Source: Mactra quadrangularis (Eukaryota > Mollusca > Bivalvia > Venerida > Mactridae). Taken from it: 64,000 bases of DNA. Shown here one piece after another: positions 9,991 through 23,043 of this stretch (position 1 is its first letter; every line of letters starts with the position of its first letter). The DNA lies in contig CM046307.1 of NCBI GenBank assembly GCA_025267735.1, positions 34,649,231-34,713,230 on the forward strand. Reading direction: 5' to 3'. Both the position numbers and the translations under genes were made by a program. Under the pieces are notes generated by a model. It ran no database searches. It worked only from the letters and a program-made list of their open reading frames with translations, and was not told the origin of the DNA.

Positions 9991-11000
9991 GCGTAGAAGA
10001 AAGAAGAAGATGACACAGACTTCCGACCAAATGAAAGATCAACGACAACCCAAGGTACGTTAATTTCTTGTGTTTGATTTTTCGTATTCTTATGTATTGA
10101 GTATGATTTTCTGCTGGTTACGAGCAAGTCGACGCAGTTGTTTTAACTTATTTGGCTGTGACCAGTGCACCTAACTCAGCTTTCCTGGACACTTATCTGT
10201 TTAACCAGTACTTAAGTCACTACCACTTGCATGTTGTTCAAGAGAAGTCGTACTGTATTTGTTGGGGCAATTTCTTGTAAGGTTATAGCCGCCTGGCCTG
10301 GGCGTGATTCAAACCAGTATCCCCTGTACCCCCCCCCCCCCCAATCGCACCCCCCCCCCCTTTTGTGATGATTGATTATGTCTTAATGCGAGTTTGTTTT
10401 ACGGTGTTGTTTATGTTGCGCACTTTCTATTCTAGACCAAGAAGAAGAAAGAAGAAGATGACACAGACTACCGACCAAATGAAAGATCACCAAAGACCCA
10501 AGGTACGTTAATTTCTTGTGTTTGATTTTTCGTATTCTAGGGTATCGAGTATGATTTTCGGCTGGTTACGAGCAAGTTGACGCAGTTGTTTTAACTTATT
10601 TGGCTGTGACCAGTGCACCTAACTCAGCTTTCCTGGACACTTTTCTATTTAACCAGTACTTTTGTCACTACCACTTGCGTGTTGTTCAAGAGGAGTTGTA
10701 CTGTATTTGTTGCGCCCATTTTATGTAAGGTTATAGCCGCCTGCCCTGGGCGTGATTCGAACCAGTGTCCCCTGTACCCCCACCAATTGTGATGATTGAT
10801 TATGTCTTTATGTGAGTTTGTTTTACGGTGTTGTTTATGTTGCGCACTTTTCTATTCTAGACCAAGAAGAAGAACGAAGAAAGAAGAAGATGACACAGAC
10901 TGAAGAGGATCCCCTGGTACAGAGAAGTATGACCCTTTTTTAATTATATTTTTTCTACTGTTTTTATATTATCCTAACCTTGTTTGTTCTCTGTTTCTAG
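9991..11000 (+). repeat. Unit U10
   Basis: 1,010 bp. C-tracts 14/11, the longest first tract in the window. No diagnostic substitution noticed. Confidence 0.95.
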
Positions 11001-11996
11001 GCGTAGAAGAAAGAAGAAGATGACACAGACTTCCGACCAAATGAAAGATCAACGACAACCCAAGGTACGTTAATTTCTTGTGTTTGATTTTTCGTATTCT
11101 TATGTATTGAGTATGATTTTCTGCTGGTTACGAGCAAGTCGACGCAGTTGTTTTAACTTATTTGGCTGTGACCAGTGCACCTAACTCAGCTTTCCTGGAC
11201 ACTTATCTGTTTAACCAGTACTTAAGTCACTACCACTTGCATGTTGTTCAAGAGAAGTCGTACTGTATTTGTTGGGGCAATTTCTTGTAAGGTTATAGCC
11301 GCCTGGCCTGGGCGTGATTCAAACCAGTATCCCCTGTACCCCTCCCCAATCGCACCCCCCCCCCTTTTGTGATGATTGATTATGTCTTAATGCGAGTTTG
11401 TTTTACGGTGTTGTTTATGTTGCGCACTTTCTATTCTAGACCAAGAAGAAGAAAGAAGAAGATGACACAGACTACCGACCAAATGAAAGATCACCAAAGA
11501 CCCAAGGTACGTTAATTTCTTGTGTTTGATTTTTCGTATTCTAGGGTATCGAGTATGATTTTCGGCTGGTTACGAGCAAGTTGACGCAGTTGTTTTAACT
11601 TATTTGGCTGTGACCAGTGCACCTAACTCAGCTTTCCTGGACACTTTTCTATTTAACCAGTCACTACCACTTGCGTGTTGTTCAAGAGGAGTTGTACTGT
11701 ATTTGTTGCGCCCATTTTATGTAAGGTTATAGCCGCCTGCCCTGGGCGTGATTCGAACCAGTGTCCCCTGTACCCCCACCAATTGTGATGATTGATTATG
11801 TCTTTATGTGAGTTTGTTTTACGGTGTTGTTTATGTTGCGCACTTTTCTATTCTAGACCAAGAAGAAGAACGAAGAAAGAAGAAGATGACACAGACTGAA
11901 GAGGATCCCCTGGTACAGAGAAGTATGACCCTTTTTTAATTATATTTTTTCTACTGTTTTTATATTATCCTAACCTTGTTTGTTCTCTGTTTCTAG
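11001..11996 (+). repeat. Unit U11
   Basis: 996 bp. C4TC4/10 and the 8-bp deletion near 11660, but without the CTTGCATG and GCCACC changes of U1 and U8, so a mosaic. Confidence 0.95.
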
Positions 11997-13003
11997 GCGT
12001 AGAAGAAAGAAGAAGATGACACAGACTTCCGACCAAATGAAAGATCAACGACAACCCAAGGTACGTTAATTTCTTGTGTTTGATTTTTCGTATTCTTATG
12101 TATTGAGTATGATTTTCTGCTGGTTACGAGCAAGTCGACGCAGTTGTTTTAACTTATTTGGCTGTGACCAGTGCACCTAACTCAGCTTTCCTGGACACTT
12201 ATCTGTTTAACCAGTACTTAAGTCACTACCACTTGCATGTTGTTCAAGAGAAGTCGTGCTGTATTTGTTGGGGCAATTTCTTGTAAGGTTATAGCCGCCT
12301 GGCCTGGGCGTGATTCAAACCAGTATCCCCTGTACCCCCCCCCCCCAATCGCACCCCCCCCCCTTTTGTGATGATTGATTATGTCTTAATGCGAGTTTGT
12401 TTTACGATGTTGTTTATGTTGCGCACTTTCTATTCTAGACCAAGAAGAAGAAAGAAGAAGATGACACAGACTACCGACCAAATGAAAGATCACCAAAGAC
12501 CCAAGGTACGTTAATTTCTTGTGTTTGATTTTTCGTATTCTAGGGTATCGAGTATGATTTTCGGCTGGTTACGAGCAAGTTGACGCAGTTGTTTTAACTT
12601 ATTTGGCTGTGACCAGTGCACCTAACTCAGCTTTCCTGGACACTTTTCTATTTAACCAGTACTTTTGTCACTACCACTTGCGTGTTGTTCAAGAGGAGTT
12701 GTACTGTATTTGTTGCGCCCATTTTATGTAAGGTTATAGCCGCCTGCCCTGGGCGTGATTCGAACCAGTGTCCCCTGTACCCCCACCAATTGTGATGATT
12801 GATTATGTCTTTATGTGAGTTTGTTTTACGGTGTTGTTTATGTTGCGCACTTTTCTATTCTAGACCAAGAAGAAGAACGAAGAAAGAAGAAGATGACACA
12901 GACTGAAGAGGATCCCCTGGTACAGAGAAGTATGACCCTTTTTTAATTATATTTTTTCTACTGTTTTTATATTATCCTAACCTTGTTTGTTCTCTGTTTC
13001 TAG
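11997..13003 (+). repeat. Unit U12
   Basis: A to G at 12258, shared with U7; private G to A at 12407; C-tracts 12/10. Confidence 0.95.
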
Positions 13004-14006
13004 GCGTAGAAGAAAGAAGAAGATGACACAGACTTCCGACCAAATGAAAGATCAACGACAACCCAAGGTACGTTAATTTCTTGTGTTTGATTTTTCGTAT
13101 TCTTATGTATTGAGTATGATTTTCTGCTGGTTACGAGCAAGTCGACGCAGTTGTTTTAACTTATTTGGCTGTGACCAGTGCACCTAACTCAGCTTTCCTG
13201 GACACTTATCTGTTTAACTAGTACTTAAGTCACTACCACTTGCATGTTGTTCAAGAGAAGTCGTACTGTATTTGTTGGGGCAATTTCTTGTAAGGTTATA
13301 GCCGCCTGGCCTGGGCGTGATTCAAACCAGTATCCCCTGTACCCCCCCCCCCCCAATCGCACCCCCCCCTTTTGTGATGATTGATTATGTCTTAATGCGA
13401 GTTTGTTTTACGGTGTTGTTTATGTTGCGCACTTTCTATTCTAGACCAAGAAGAAGAAAGAAGATGACACAGACTACCGACCAAATGAAAGATCACCAAA
13501 GACCCAAGGTACGTTAATTTCTTGTGTTTGATTTTTCGTATTCTAGGGTATCGAGTATGATTTTCGGCTGGTTACGAGCAAGTTGACGCAGTTGTTTTAA
13601 CTTATTTGGCTGTGACCAGTGCACCTAACTCAGCTTTCCTGGACACTTTTCTATTTAACCAGTACTTTTGTCACTACCACTTGCGTGTTGTTCAAGAGGA
13701 GTTGTACTGTATTTGTTGCGCCCATTTTATGTAAGGTTATAGCCGCCTGCCCTGGGCGTGATTCGAACCAGTGTCCCCTGTACCCCCACCAATTGTGATG
13801 ATTGATTATGTCTTTATGTGAGTTTGTTTTACGGTGTTGTTTATGTTGCGCACTTTTCTATTCTAGACCAAGAAGAAGAACGAAGAAAGAAGAAGATGAC
13901 ACAGACTGAAGAGGATCCCCTGGTACAGAGAAGTATGACCCTTTTTTAATTATATTTTTTCTACTGTTTTTATATTATCCTAACCTTGTTTGTTCTCTGT
14001 TTCTAG
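13004..14006 (+). repeat. Unit U13
   Basis: C to T at 13219, shared with U3; C-tracts 13/8; block B (13445-13508) lacks one AAG. Confidence 0.95.
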
Positions 14007-15010
14007 GCGTAGAAGAAAGAAGAAGATGACACAGACTTCCGACCAAATGAAAGATCAACGACAACCCAAGGTACGTTAATTTCTTGTGTTTGATTTTTCG
14101 TATTCTTATGTATTGAGTATGATTTTCTGCTGGTTACGAGCAAGTCGACGCAGTTGTTTTAACTTATTTGGCTGTGACCAGTGCACCTAACTCAGCTTTC
14201 CTGGACACTTATCTGTTTAACCAGTACTTAAGTCACTACCACTTGCATGTTGTTCAAGAGAAGTCGTACTGTATTTGTTGGGGAAATTTCTTGTAAGGTT
14301 ATAGCCGCCTGGCCTGGGCGTGATTCAAACCAGTATCCCCTGTACCCCCCCCCCCAATCGCACCCCCCCTTTTTGTGATGATTGATTATGTCTTAATGCG
14401 AGTTTGTTTTACGGTGTTGTTTATGTTGCGCACTTTCTATTCTAGACCAAGAAGAAGAAAGAAGAAGATGACACAGACTACCGACCAAATGAAAGATCAC
14501 CAAAGACCCAAGGTACGTTAATTTCTTGTGTTTGATTTTTCGTATTCTAGGGTATCGAGTATGATTTTCGGCTGGTTACGAGCAAGTTGACGCAGTTGTT
14601 TTAACTTATTTGGCTGTGACCAGTGCACCTAACTCAGCTTTCCTGGACACTTTTCTATTTAACCAGTACTTTTGTCACTACCACTTGCGTGTTGTTCAAG
14701 AGGAGTTGTACTGTATTTGTTGCGCCCATTTTATGTAAGGTTATAGCCGCCTGCCCTGGGCGTGATTCGAACCAGTGTCCCCTGTACCCCCACCAATTGT
14801 GATGATTGATTATGTCTTTATGTGAGTTTGTTTTACGGTGTTGTTTATGTTGCGCACTTTTCTATTCTAGACCAAGAAGAAGAACGAAGAAAGAAGAAGA
14901 TGACACAGACTGAAGAGGATCCCCTGGTACAGAGAAGTATGACCCTTTTTTAATTATATTTTTTCTACTGTTTTTATATTATCCTAACCTTGTTTGTTCT
15001 CTGTTTCTAG
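14007..15010 (+). repeat. Unit U14
   Basis: Private C to A at 14284; C-tracts 11/7 followed by five T instead of four. Confidence 0.95.
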
Positions 15011-16013
15011 GCGTAGAAGAAAGAAGATGACACAGACTTCCGACCAAATGAAAGATCAACGACAACCCAAGGTACGTTAATTTCTTGTGTTTGATTTTTC
15101 GTATTCTTATGTATTGAGTATGATTTTCTGCTGGTTACGAGCAAGTCGACGCAGTTGTTTTAACTTATTTGGCTGTGACCAGTGCACCTAACTCAGCTTT
15201 CCTGGACACTTATCTGTTTAACCAGTACTTAAGTCACTACCACTTGCATGTTGTTCAAGAGAAGTCGTACTGTATTTGTTGGGGCAATTTCTTGTAAGGT
15301 TATAGCCGCCTGGCCTGGGCGTGATTCAAACCAGTATCCCCTGTACCCCCCCCCCCCCAATCGCACCCCCCCCTTTTGTGATGATTGATTATGTCTTCAT
15401 GCGAGTTTGTTTTACGGTGTTGTTTATGTTGCGCACTTTCTATTCTAGACCAAGAAGAAGAAAGAAGAAGATGACACAGACTACCGACCAAATGAAAGAT
15501 CACCAAAGACCCAAGGTACGTTAATTTCTTGTGTTTGATTTTTCGTATTCTAGGGTATCGAGTATGATTTTCGGCTGGTTACGAGCAAGTTGACGCAGTT
15601 GTTTTAACTTATTTGGCTGTGACCAGTGCACCTAACTCAGCTTTCCTGGACACTTTTCTATTTAACCAGTACTTTTGTCACTACCACTTGCGTGTTGTTC
15701 AAGAGGAGTTGTACTGTATTTGTTGCGCCCATTTTATGTAAGGTTATAGCCGCCTGCCCTGGGCGTGATTCGAACCAGTGTCCCCTGTACCCCCACCAAT
15801 TGTGATGATTGATTATGTCTTTATGTGAGTTTGTTTTACGGTGTTGTTTATGTTGCGCACTTTTCTATTCTAGACCAAGAAGAAGAACGAAGAAAGAAGA
15901 AGATGACACAGACTGAAGAGGATCCCCTGGTACAGAGAAGTATGACCCTTTTTTAATTATATTTTTTCTACTGTTTTTATATTATCCTAACCTTGTTTGT
16001 TCTCTGTTTCTAG
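15011..16013 (+). repeat. Unit U15
   Basis: Block A lacks one AAG; A to C at 15398 (GTCTTCATG); C-tracts 13/8. Sister of U17. An antisense open frame here exists only because of this base change and is not a gene. Confidence 0.95.
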
Positions 16014-17017
16014 GCGTAGAAGAAAGAAGAAGATGACACAGACTTCCGACCAAATGAAAGATCAACGACAACCCAAGGTACGTTAATTTCTTGTGTTTGA
16101 TTTTTCGTATTCTTATGTATTGAGTATGATTTTCTGCTGGTTACGAGCATGTCGACGCAGTTGTTTTAACTTATTTGGCTGTGACCAGTGCACCTAACTC
16201 AGCTTTCCTGGACACTTATCTGTTTAACCAGTACTTAAGTCACTACCACTTGCATGTTGTTCAAGAGAAGTCGTACTGTATTTGTTGGGGCAATTTCTTG
16301 TAAGGTTATAGCCGCCTGGCCTGGGCGTGATTCAAACCAGTATCCCCTGTACCCCCCCCCAATCGCACCCCCCCCCCTTTTGTGATGATTGATTATGTCT
16401 TAATGCGAGTTTGTTTTACGGTGTTGTTTATGTTGCGCACTTTCTATTCTAGACCAAGAAGAAGAAAGAAGAAGATGACACAGACTACCGACCAAATGAA
16501 AGATCACCAAAGACCCAAGGTACGTTAATTTCTTGTGTTTGATTTTTCGTATTCTAGGGTATCGAGTATGATTTTCGGCTGGTTACGAGCAAGTTGACGC
16601 AGTTGTTTTAACTTATTTGGCTGTGACCAGTGCACCTAACTCAGCTTTCCTGGACACTTTTCTATTTAACCAGTACTTTTGTCACTACCACTTGCGTGTT
16701 GTTCAAGAGGAGTTGTACTGTATTTGTTGCGCCCATTTTATGTAAGGTTATAGCCGCCTGCCCTGGGCGTGATTCGAACCAGTGTCCCCTGTACCCCCAC
16801 CAATTGTGATGATTGATTATGTCTTTATGTGAGTTTGTTTTACGGTGTTGTTTATGTTGCGCACTTTTCTATTCTAGACCAAGAAGAAGAACGAAGAAAG
16901 AAGAAGATGACACAGACTGAAGAGGATCCCCTGGTACAGAGAAGTATGACCCTTTTTTAATTATATTTTTTCTACTGTTTTTATATTATCCTAACCTTGT
17001 TTGTTCTCTGTTTCTAG
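16014..17017 (+). repeat. Unit U16
   Basis: A to T at 16150 (AGCATGTCG); C-tracts 9/10. Sister of U18. Confidence 0.95.
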
Positions 17018-18019
17018 GCGTAGAAGAAAGAAGATGACACAGACTTCCGACCAAATGAAAGATCAACGACAACCCAAGGTACGTTAATTTCTTGTGTTTG
17101 ATTTTTCGTATTCTTATGTATTGAGTATGATTTTCTGCTGGTTACGAGCAAGTCGACGCAGTTGTTTTAACTTATTTGGCTGTGACCAGTGCACCTAACT
17201 CAGCTTTCCTGGACACTTATCTGTTTAACCAGTACTTAAGTCACTACCACTTGCATGTTGTTCAAGAGAAGTCGTACTGTATTTGTTGGGGCAATTTCTT
17301 GTAAGGTTATAGCCGCCTGGCCTGGGCGTGATTCAAACCAGTATCCCCTGTACCCCCCCCCCCCAATCGCACCCCCCCCTTTTGTGATGATTGATTATGT
17401 CTTCATGCGAGTTTGTTTTACGGTGTTGTTTATGTTGCGCACTTTCTATTCTAGACCAAGAAGAAGAAAGAAGAAGATGACACAGACTACCGACCAAATG
17501 AAAGATCACCAAAGACCCAAGGTACGTTAATTTCTTGTGTTTGATTTTTCGTATTCTAGGGTATCGAGTATGATTTTCGGCTGGTTACGAGCAAGTTGAC
17601 GCAGTTGTTTTAACTTATTTGGCTGTGACCAGTGCACCTAACTCAGCTTTCCTGGACACTTTTCTATTTAACCAGTACTTTTGTCACTACCACTTGCGTG
17701 TTGTTCAAGAGGAGTTGTACTGTATTTGTTGCGCCCATTTTATGTAAGGTTATAGCCGCCTGCCCTGGGCGTGATTCGAACCAGTGTCCCCTGTACCCCC
17801 ACCAATTGTGATGATTGATTATGTCTTTATGTGAGTTTGTTTTACGGTGTTGTTTATGTTGCGCACTTTTCTATTCTAGACCAAGAAGAAGAACGAAGAA
17901 AGAAGAAGATGACACAGACTGAAGAGGATCCCCTGGTACAGAGAAGTATGACCCTTTTTTAATTATATTTTTTCTACTGTTTTTATATTATCCTAACCTT
18001 GTTTGTTCTCTGTTTCTAG
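17018..18019 (+). repeat. Unit U17
   Basis: Block A lacks one AAG; A to C at 17404; C-tracts 12/8. Matches U15. Confidence 0.95.
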
Positions 18020-19023
18020 GCGTAGAAGAAAGAAGAAGATGACACAGACTTCCGACCAAATGAAAGATCAACGACAACCCAAGGTACGTTAATTTCTTGT
18101 GTTTGATTTTTCGTATTCTTATGTATTGAGTATGATTTTCTGCTGGTTACGAGCATGTCGACGCAGTTGTTTTAACTTATTTGGCTGTGACCAGTGCACC
18201 TAACTCAGCTTTCCTGGACACTTATCTGTTTAACCAGTACTTAAGTCACTACCACTTGCATGTTGTTCAAGAGAAGTCGTACTGTATTTGTTGGGGCAAT
18301 TTCTTGTAAGGTTATAGCCGCCTGGCCTGGGCGTGATTCAAACCAGTATCCCCTGTACCCCCCCCCAATCGCACCCCCCCCCTTTTGTGATGATTGATTA
18401 TGTCTTAATGCGAGTTTGTTTTACGGTGTTGTTTATGTTGCGCACTTTCTATTCTAGACCAAGAAGAAGAAAGAAGAAGATGACACAGACTACCGACCAA
18501 ATGAAAGATCACCAAAGACCCAAGGTACGTTAATTTCTTGTGTTTGATTTTTCGTATTCTAGGGTATCGAGTATGATTTTCGGCTGGTTACGAGCAAGTT
18601 GACGCAGTTGTTTTAACTTATTTGGCTGTGACCAGTGCACCTAACTCAGCTTTCCTGGACACTTTTCTATTTAACCAGTACTTTTGTCACTACCACTTGC
18701 GTGTTGTTCAAGAGGAGTTGTACTGTATTTGTTGCGCCCATTTTATGTAAGGTTATAGCCGCCTGCCCTGGGCGTGATTCGAACCAGTGTCCCCTGTACC
18801 CCCCACCAATTGTGATGATTGATTATGTCTTTATGTGAGTTTGTTTTACGGTGTTGTTTATGTTGCGCACTTTTCTATTCTAGACCAAGAAGAAGAACGA
18901 AGAAAGAAGAAGATGACACAGACTGAAGAGGATCCCCTGGTACAGAGAAGTATGACCCTTTTTTTATTATATTTTTTCTACTGTTTTTATATTATCCTAA
19001 CCTTGTTTGTTCTCTGTTTCTAG
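18020..19023 (+). repeat. Unit U18
   Basis: AGCATG at 18156; C-tracts 9/9; six C at 18799-18804 (shared with U24); A to T at 18965, which removes the early stop of the unspliced C frame. Confidence 0.95.
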
Positions 19024-20026
19024 GCGTAGAAGAAAGAAGAAGATGACACAGACTTCCGACCAAATGAAAGATCAACGACAACCCAAGGTACGTTAATTTC
19101 TTGTGTTTGATTTTTCGTATTCTTATGTATTGAGTATGATTTTCTGCTGGTTACGAGCAAGTCGACGCAGTTGTTTTAACTTATTTGGCTGTGACCAGTG
19201 CACCTAACTCAGCTTTCCTGGACACTTATCTGTTTAACCAGTACTTAAGTCACTACCACTTGCATGTTGTTCAAGAGAAGTCGTACTGTATTTGTTGGGG
19301 CAATTTCTTGTAAGGTTATAGCCGCCTGGCCTGGGCGTGATTCAAACCAGTATCCCCTGTACCCACCCCCCCGATCGCACCCCCCCTTTTGTGATGATTG
19401 ATTATGTCTTAATGCGAGTTTGATTTACGGTGTTGTTTATGTTGCGCACTTTCTATTCTAGACCAAGAAGAAGAAAGAAGAAGATGACACAGACTACCGA
19501 CTAAATGAAAGATCACCAAAGACCCAAGGTACGTTAATTTCTTGTGTTTGATTTTTCGTATTCTAGGGTATCGAGTATGATTTTCGGCTGGTTACGAGCA
19601 AGTTGACGCAGTTGTTTTAACTTATTTGGCTGTGACCAGTGCACCTAACTCAGCTTTCCTGGACACTTTTCTATTTAACCAGTACTTTTGTCACTACCAC
19701 TTGCGTGTTGTTCAAGAGGAGTTGTACTGTATTTGTTGCGCCCATTTTATGTAAGGTTATAGCCGCCTGCCCTGGGCGTGATTCGAACCAGTGTCCCCTG
19801 TACCCCCACCAATTGTGATGATTGATTATGTCTTTATGTGAGTTTGTTTTACGGTGTTGTTTATGTTGCGCACTTTTCTATTCTAGACCAAGAAGAAGAA
19901 CGAAGAAAGAAGAAGATGACACAGACTGAAGAGGATCCCCTGGTACAGAGAAGTATGACCCTTTTTTAATTATATTTTTTCTACTGTTTTTATATTATCC
20001 TAACCTTGTTTGTTCTCTGTTTCTAG
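19024..20026 (+). repeat. Unit U19
   Basis: Interrupted tract C3AC7, A to G at 19373, second tract 7; T to A at 19423; C to T at 19502 in block B. Confidence 0.95.
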
Positions 20027-21034
20027 GCGTAGAAGAAAGAAGAAGATGACACAGACTTCCGACCAAATGAAAGATCAACGACAACCCAAGGTACGTTAAT
20101 TTCTTGTGTTTGATTTTTCGTATTCTTATGTATTGAGTATGATTTTCTGCTGGTTACGAGCAAGTCGACGCAGTTGTTTTAACTTATTTGGCTGTGACCA
20201 GTGCACCTAACTCAGCTTTCCTGGACACTTATCTGTTTAACCAGTACTTAAGTCACTACCACTTGCATGTTGTTCAAGAGAAGTCGTACTGTATTTGTTG
20301 GGGCAATTTCTTGTAAGGTTATAGCCGCCTGGCCTGGGCGTGATTCAAACCAGTATCCCCTGTACCCACCCCCCCAATCGCACCCCCCCCCCCTTTTGTG
20401 ATGATTGATTATGTCTTAATGCGAGTTTGTTTTACGGTGTTGTTTATGTTGCGCACTTTCTATTCTAGACCAAGAAGAAGAAAGAAGAAGATGACACAGA
20501 CTACCGACCAAATGAAAGATCACCAAAGACCCAAGGTACGTTAATTTCTTGTGTTTGATTTTTCGTATTCTAGGGTATCGAGTATGATTTTCGGCTGGTT
20601 ACGAGCAAGTTGACGCAGTTGTTTTAACTTACTTGGCTGTGACCAGTGCACCTAACTCAGCTTTCCTGGACACTTTTCTATTTAACCAGTACTTTTGTCA
20701 CTACCACTTGCGTGTTGTTCAAGAGGAGTTGTACTGTATTTGTTGCGCCCATTTTATGTAAGGTTATAGCCGCCTGCCCTGGGCGTGATTCGAACCAGTG
20801 TCCCCTGTACCCCCACCAATTGTGATGATTGATTATGTCTTTATGTGAGTTTGTTTTACGGTGTTGTTTATGTTGCGCACTTTTCTATTCTAGACCAAGA
20901 AGAAGAACGAAGAAAGAAGAAGATGACACAGACTGAAGAGGATCCCCTGGTACAGAGAAGTATGACCCTTTTTTAATTATATTTTTTTCTACTGTTTTTA
21001 TATTATCCTAACCTTGTTTGTTCTCTGTTTCTAG
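20027..21034 (+). repeat. Unit U20
   Basis: C3AC7/11, interruption shared with U19; T to C at 20632; one extra T in the T-run of intron C near 20985. Confidence 0.95.
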
Positions 21035-22039
21035 GCGTAGAAGAAAGAAGAAGATGACACAGACTTCCGACCAAATGAAAGATCAACGACAACCCAAGGT
21101 ACGTTAATTTCTTGTGTTTGATTTTTCGTATTCTTATGTATTGAGTATGATTTTCTGCTGGTTACGAGCAAGTCGACGCAGTTGTTTTAACTTATTTGGC
21201 TGTGACCAGTGCACCTAACTCAGCTTTCCTGGACACTTATCTGTTTAACCAGTACTTAAGTCACTACCACTTGCATGTTGTTCAAGAGAAGTCGTACTGT
21301 ATTTGTTGGGGCAATTTCTTGTAAGGTTATAGCCGCCTGGCCTGGGCGTGATTCAAACCAGTATCCCCTGTACCCCCCCCCAATCGCACCCCCCCCCCCT
21401 TTTGTGATGATTGATTATGTCTTAATGCGAGTTTGTTTTACGGTGTTGTTTATGTTGCGCACTTTCTATTCTAGACCAAGAAGAAGAAAGAAGAAGATGA
21501 CACAGACTACCGACCAAATGAAAGATCACCAAAGACCCAAGGTACGTTAATTTCTTGTGTTTGATTTTTCGTATTCTAGGGTATCGAGTATGATTTTCGG
21601 CTGGTTACGAGCAAGTTGACGCAGTTGTTTTAACTTATTTGGCTGTGACCAGTGCACCTAACTCAGCTTTCCTGGACACTTTTCTATTTAACCAGTACTT
21701 TTGTCACTACCACTTGCGTGTTGTTCAAGAGGAGTTGTACTGTATTTGTTGCGCCCATTTTATGTAAGGTTATAGCCGCCTGCCCTGGGCGTGATTCGAA
21801 CCAGTGTCCCCTGTACCCCCACCAATTGTGATGATTGATTATGTCTTTATGTGAGTTTGTTTTACGGTGTTGTTTATGTTGCGCACTTTTCTATTCTAGA
21901 CCAAGAAGAAGAACGAAGAAAGAAGAAGATGACACAGACTGAAGAGGATCCCCTGGTACAGAGAAGTATGACCCTTTTTTAATTATATTTTTTCTACTGT
22001 TTTTATATTATCCTAACCTTGTTTGTTCTCTGTTTCTAG
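21035..22039 (+). repeat. Unit U21
   Basis: C-tracts 9/11. No diagnostic substitution noticed. Confidence 0.95.
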
Positions 22040-23043
22040 GCGTAGAAGAAAGAAGAAGATGACACAGACTTCCGACCAAATGAAAGATCAACGACAACCC
22101 AAGGTACGTTAATTTCTTGTGTTTGATTTTTCGTATTCTTATGTATTGAGTATGATTTTCTGCTGGTTACGAGCAAGTCGACGCAGTTGTTTTAACTTAT
22201 TTGGCTGTGACCAGTGCACCTAACTCAGCTTTCCTGGACACTTATCTGTTTAACCAGTACTTAAGTCACTACCACTTGCATGTTGTTCAAGAGAAGTCGT
22301 ACTGTATTTGTTGGGGCAATTTCTTGTAAGGTTATAGCCGCCTGGCCTGGGCGTGATTCAAACCAGTATCCCCTGTACCCCCCCCCCCAATCGCACCCCC
22401 CCCTTTTGTGATGATTGATTATGTCTTAATGCGAGTTTGTTTTACGGTGTTGTTTATGTTGCGCACTTTCTATTCTAGACCAAGAAGAAGAAAGAAGAAG
22501 ATGACACAGACTACCGACCAAATGAAAGATCACCAAAGACCCAAGGTACGTTAATTTCTTGTGTTTGATTTTTCGTATTCTAGGGTATCGAGTATGATTT
22601 TCGGCTGGTTACGAGCAAGTTGACGCAGTTGTTTTAACTTATTTGGCTGTGACCAGTGCACCTAACTCAGCTTTCCTGGACACTTTTCTATTTAACCAGT
22701 ACTTTTGTCACTACCACTTGCGTGTTGTTCAAGAGGAGTTGTACTGTATTTGTTGCGCCAATTTTATGTAAGGTTATAGCCGCCTGCCCTGGGCGTGATT
22801 CGAACCAGTGTCCCCTGTACCCCCACCAATTGTGATGATTGATTATGTCTTTATGTGAGTTTGTTTTACGGTGTTGTTTATGTTGGGCACTTTTCTATTC
22901 TAGACCAAGAAGAAGAACGAAGAAAGAAGAAGATGACACAGACTGAAGAGGATCCCCTGGTACAGAGAAGTATGACCCTTTTTTAGTTATATTTTTTCTA
23001 CTGTTTTTATATTATCCTAACCTTGTTTGTTCTCTGTTTCTAG
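22040..23043 (+). repeat. Unit U22
   Basis: C-tracts 11/8. Three private changes: 22760 C to A, 22886 C to G, 22986 A to G. The most diverged second half I noticed. Confidence 0.95.

Larger units (their letters stand above)
15011..19023 (+). repeat. Two-unit tandem duplication (U15-U16 and U17-U18)
   Basis: The pair consists of a unit with a missing AAG in block A and GTCTTCATG, followed by a unit with AGCATG. It occurs twice in a row. C-tracts agree within one base (13/8 and 12/8; 9/10 and 9/9). Confidence 0.8.

Noticed and set aside
15300..15506. Antisense open frame of 68 codons
   Set aside because: Present in one unit only, created by the local A to C change and C-tract length. It covers the complement of intron A and block B with no conservation in other units.
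18635..19023. Open frames starting MHLTQLSWTL and MSLFYGVV in U18 (the first also in U24)
   Set aside because: Produced by the extra C at 18799-18804 and A to T at 18965. They cross intron B, block C and intron C with no support from neighbouring units.
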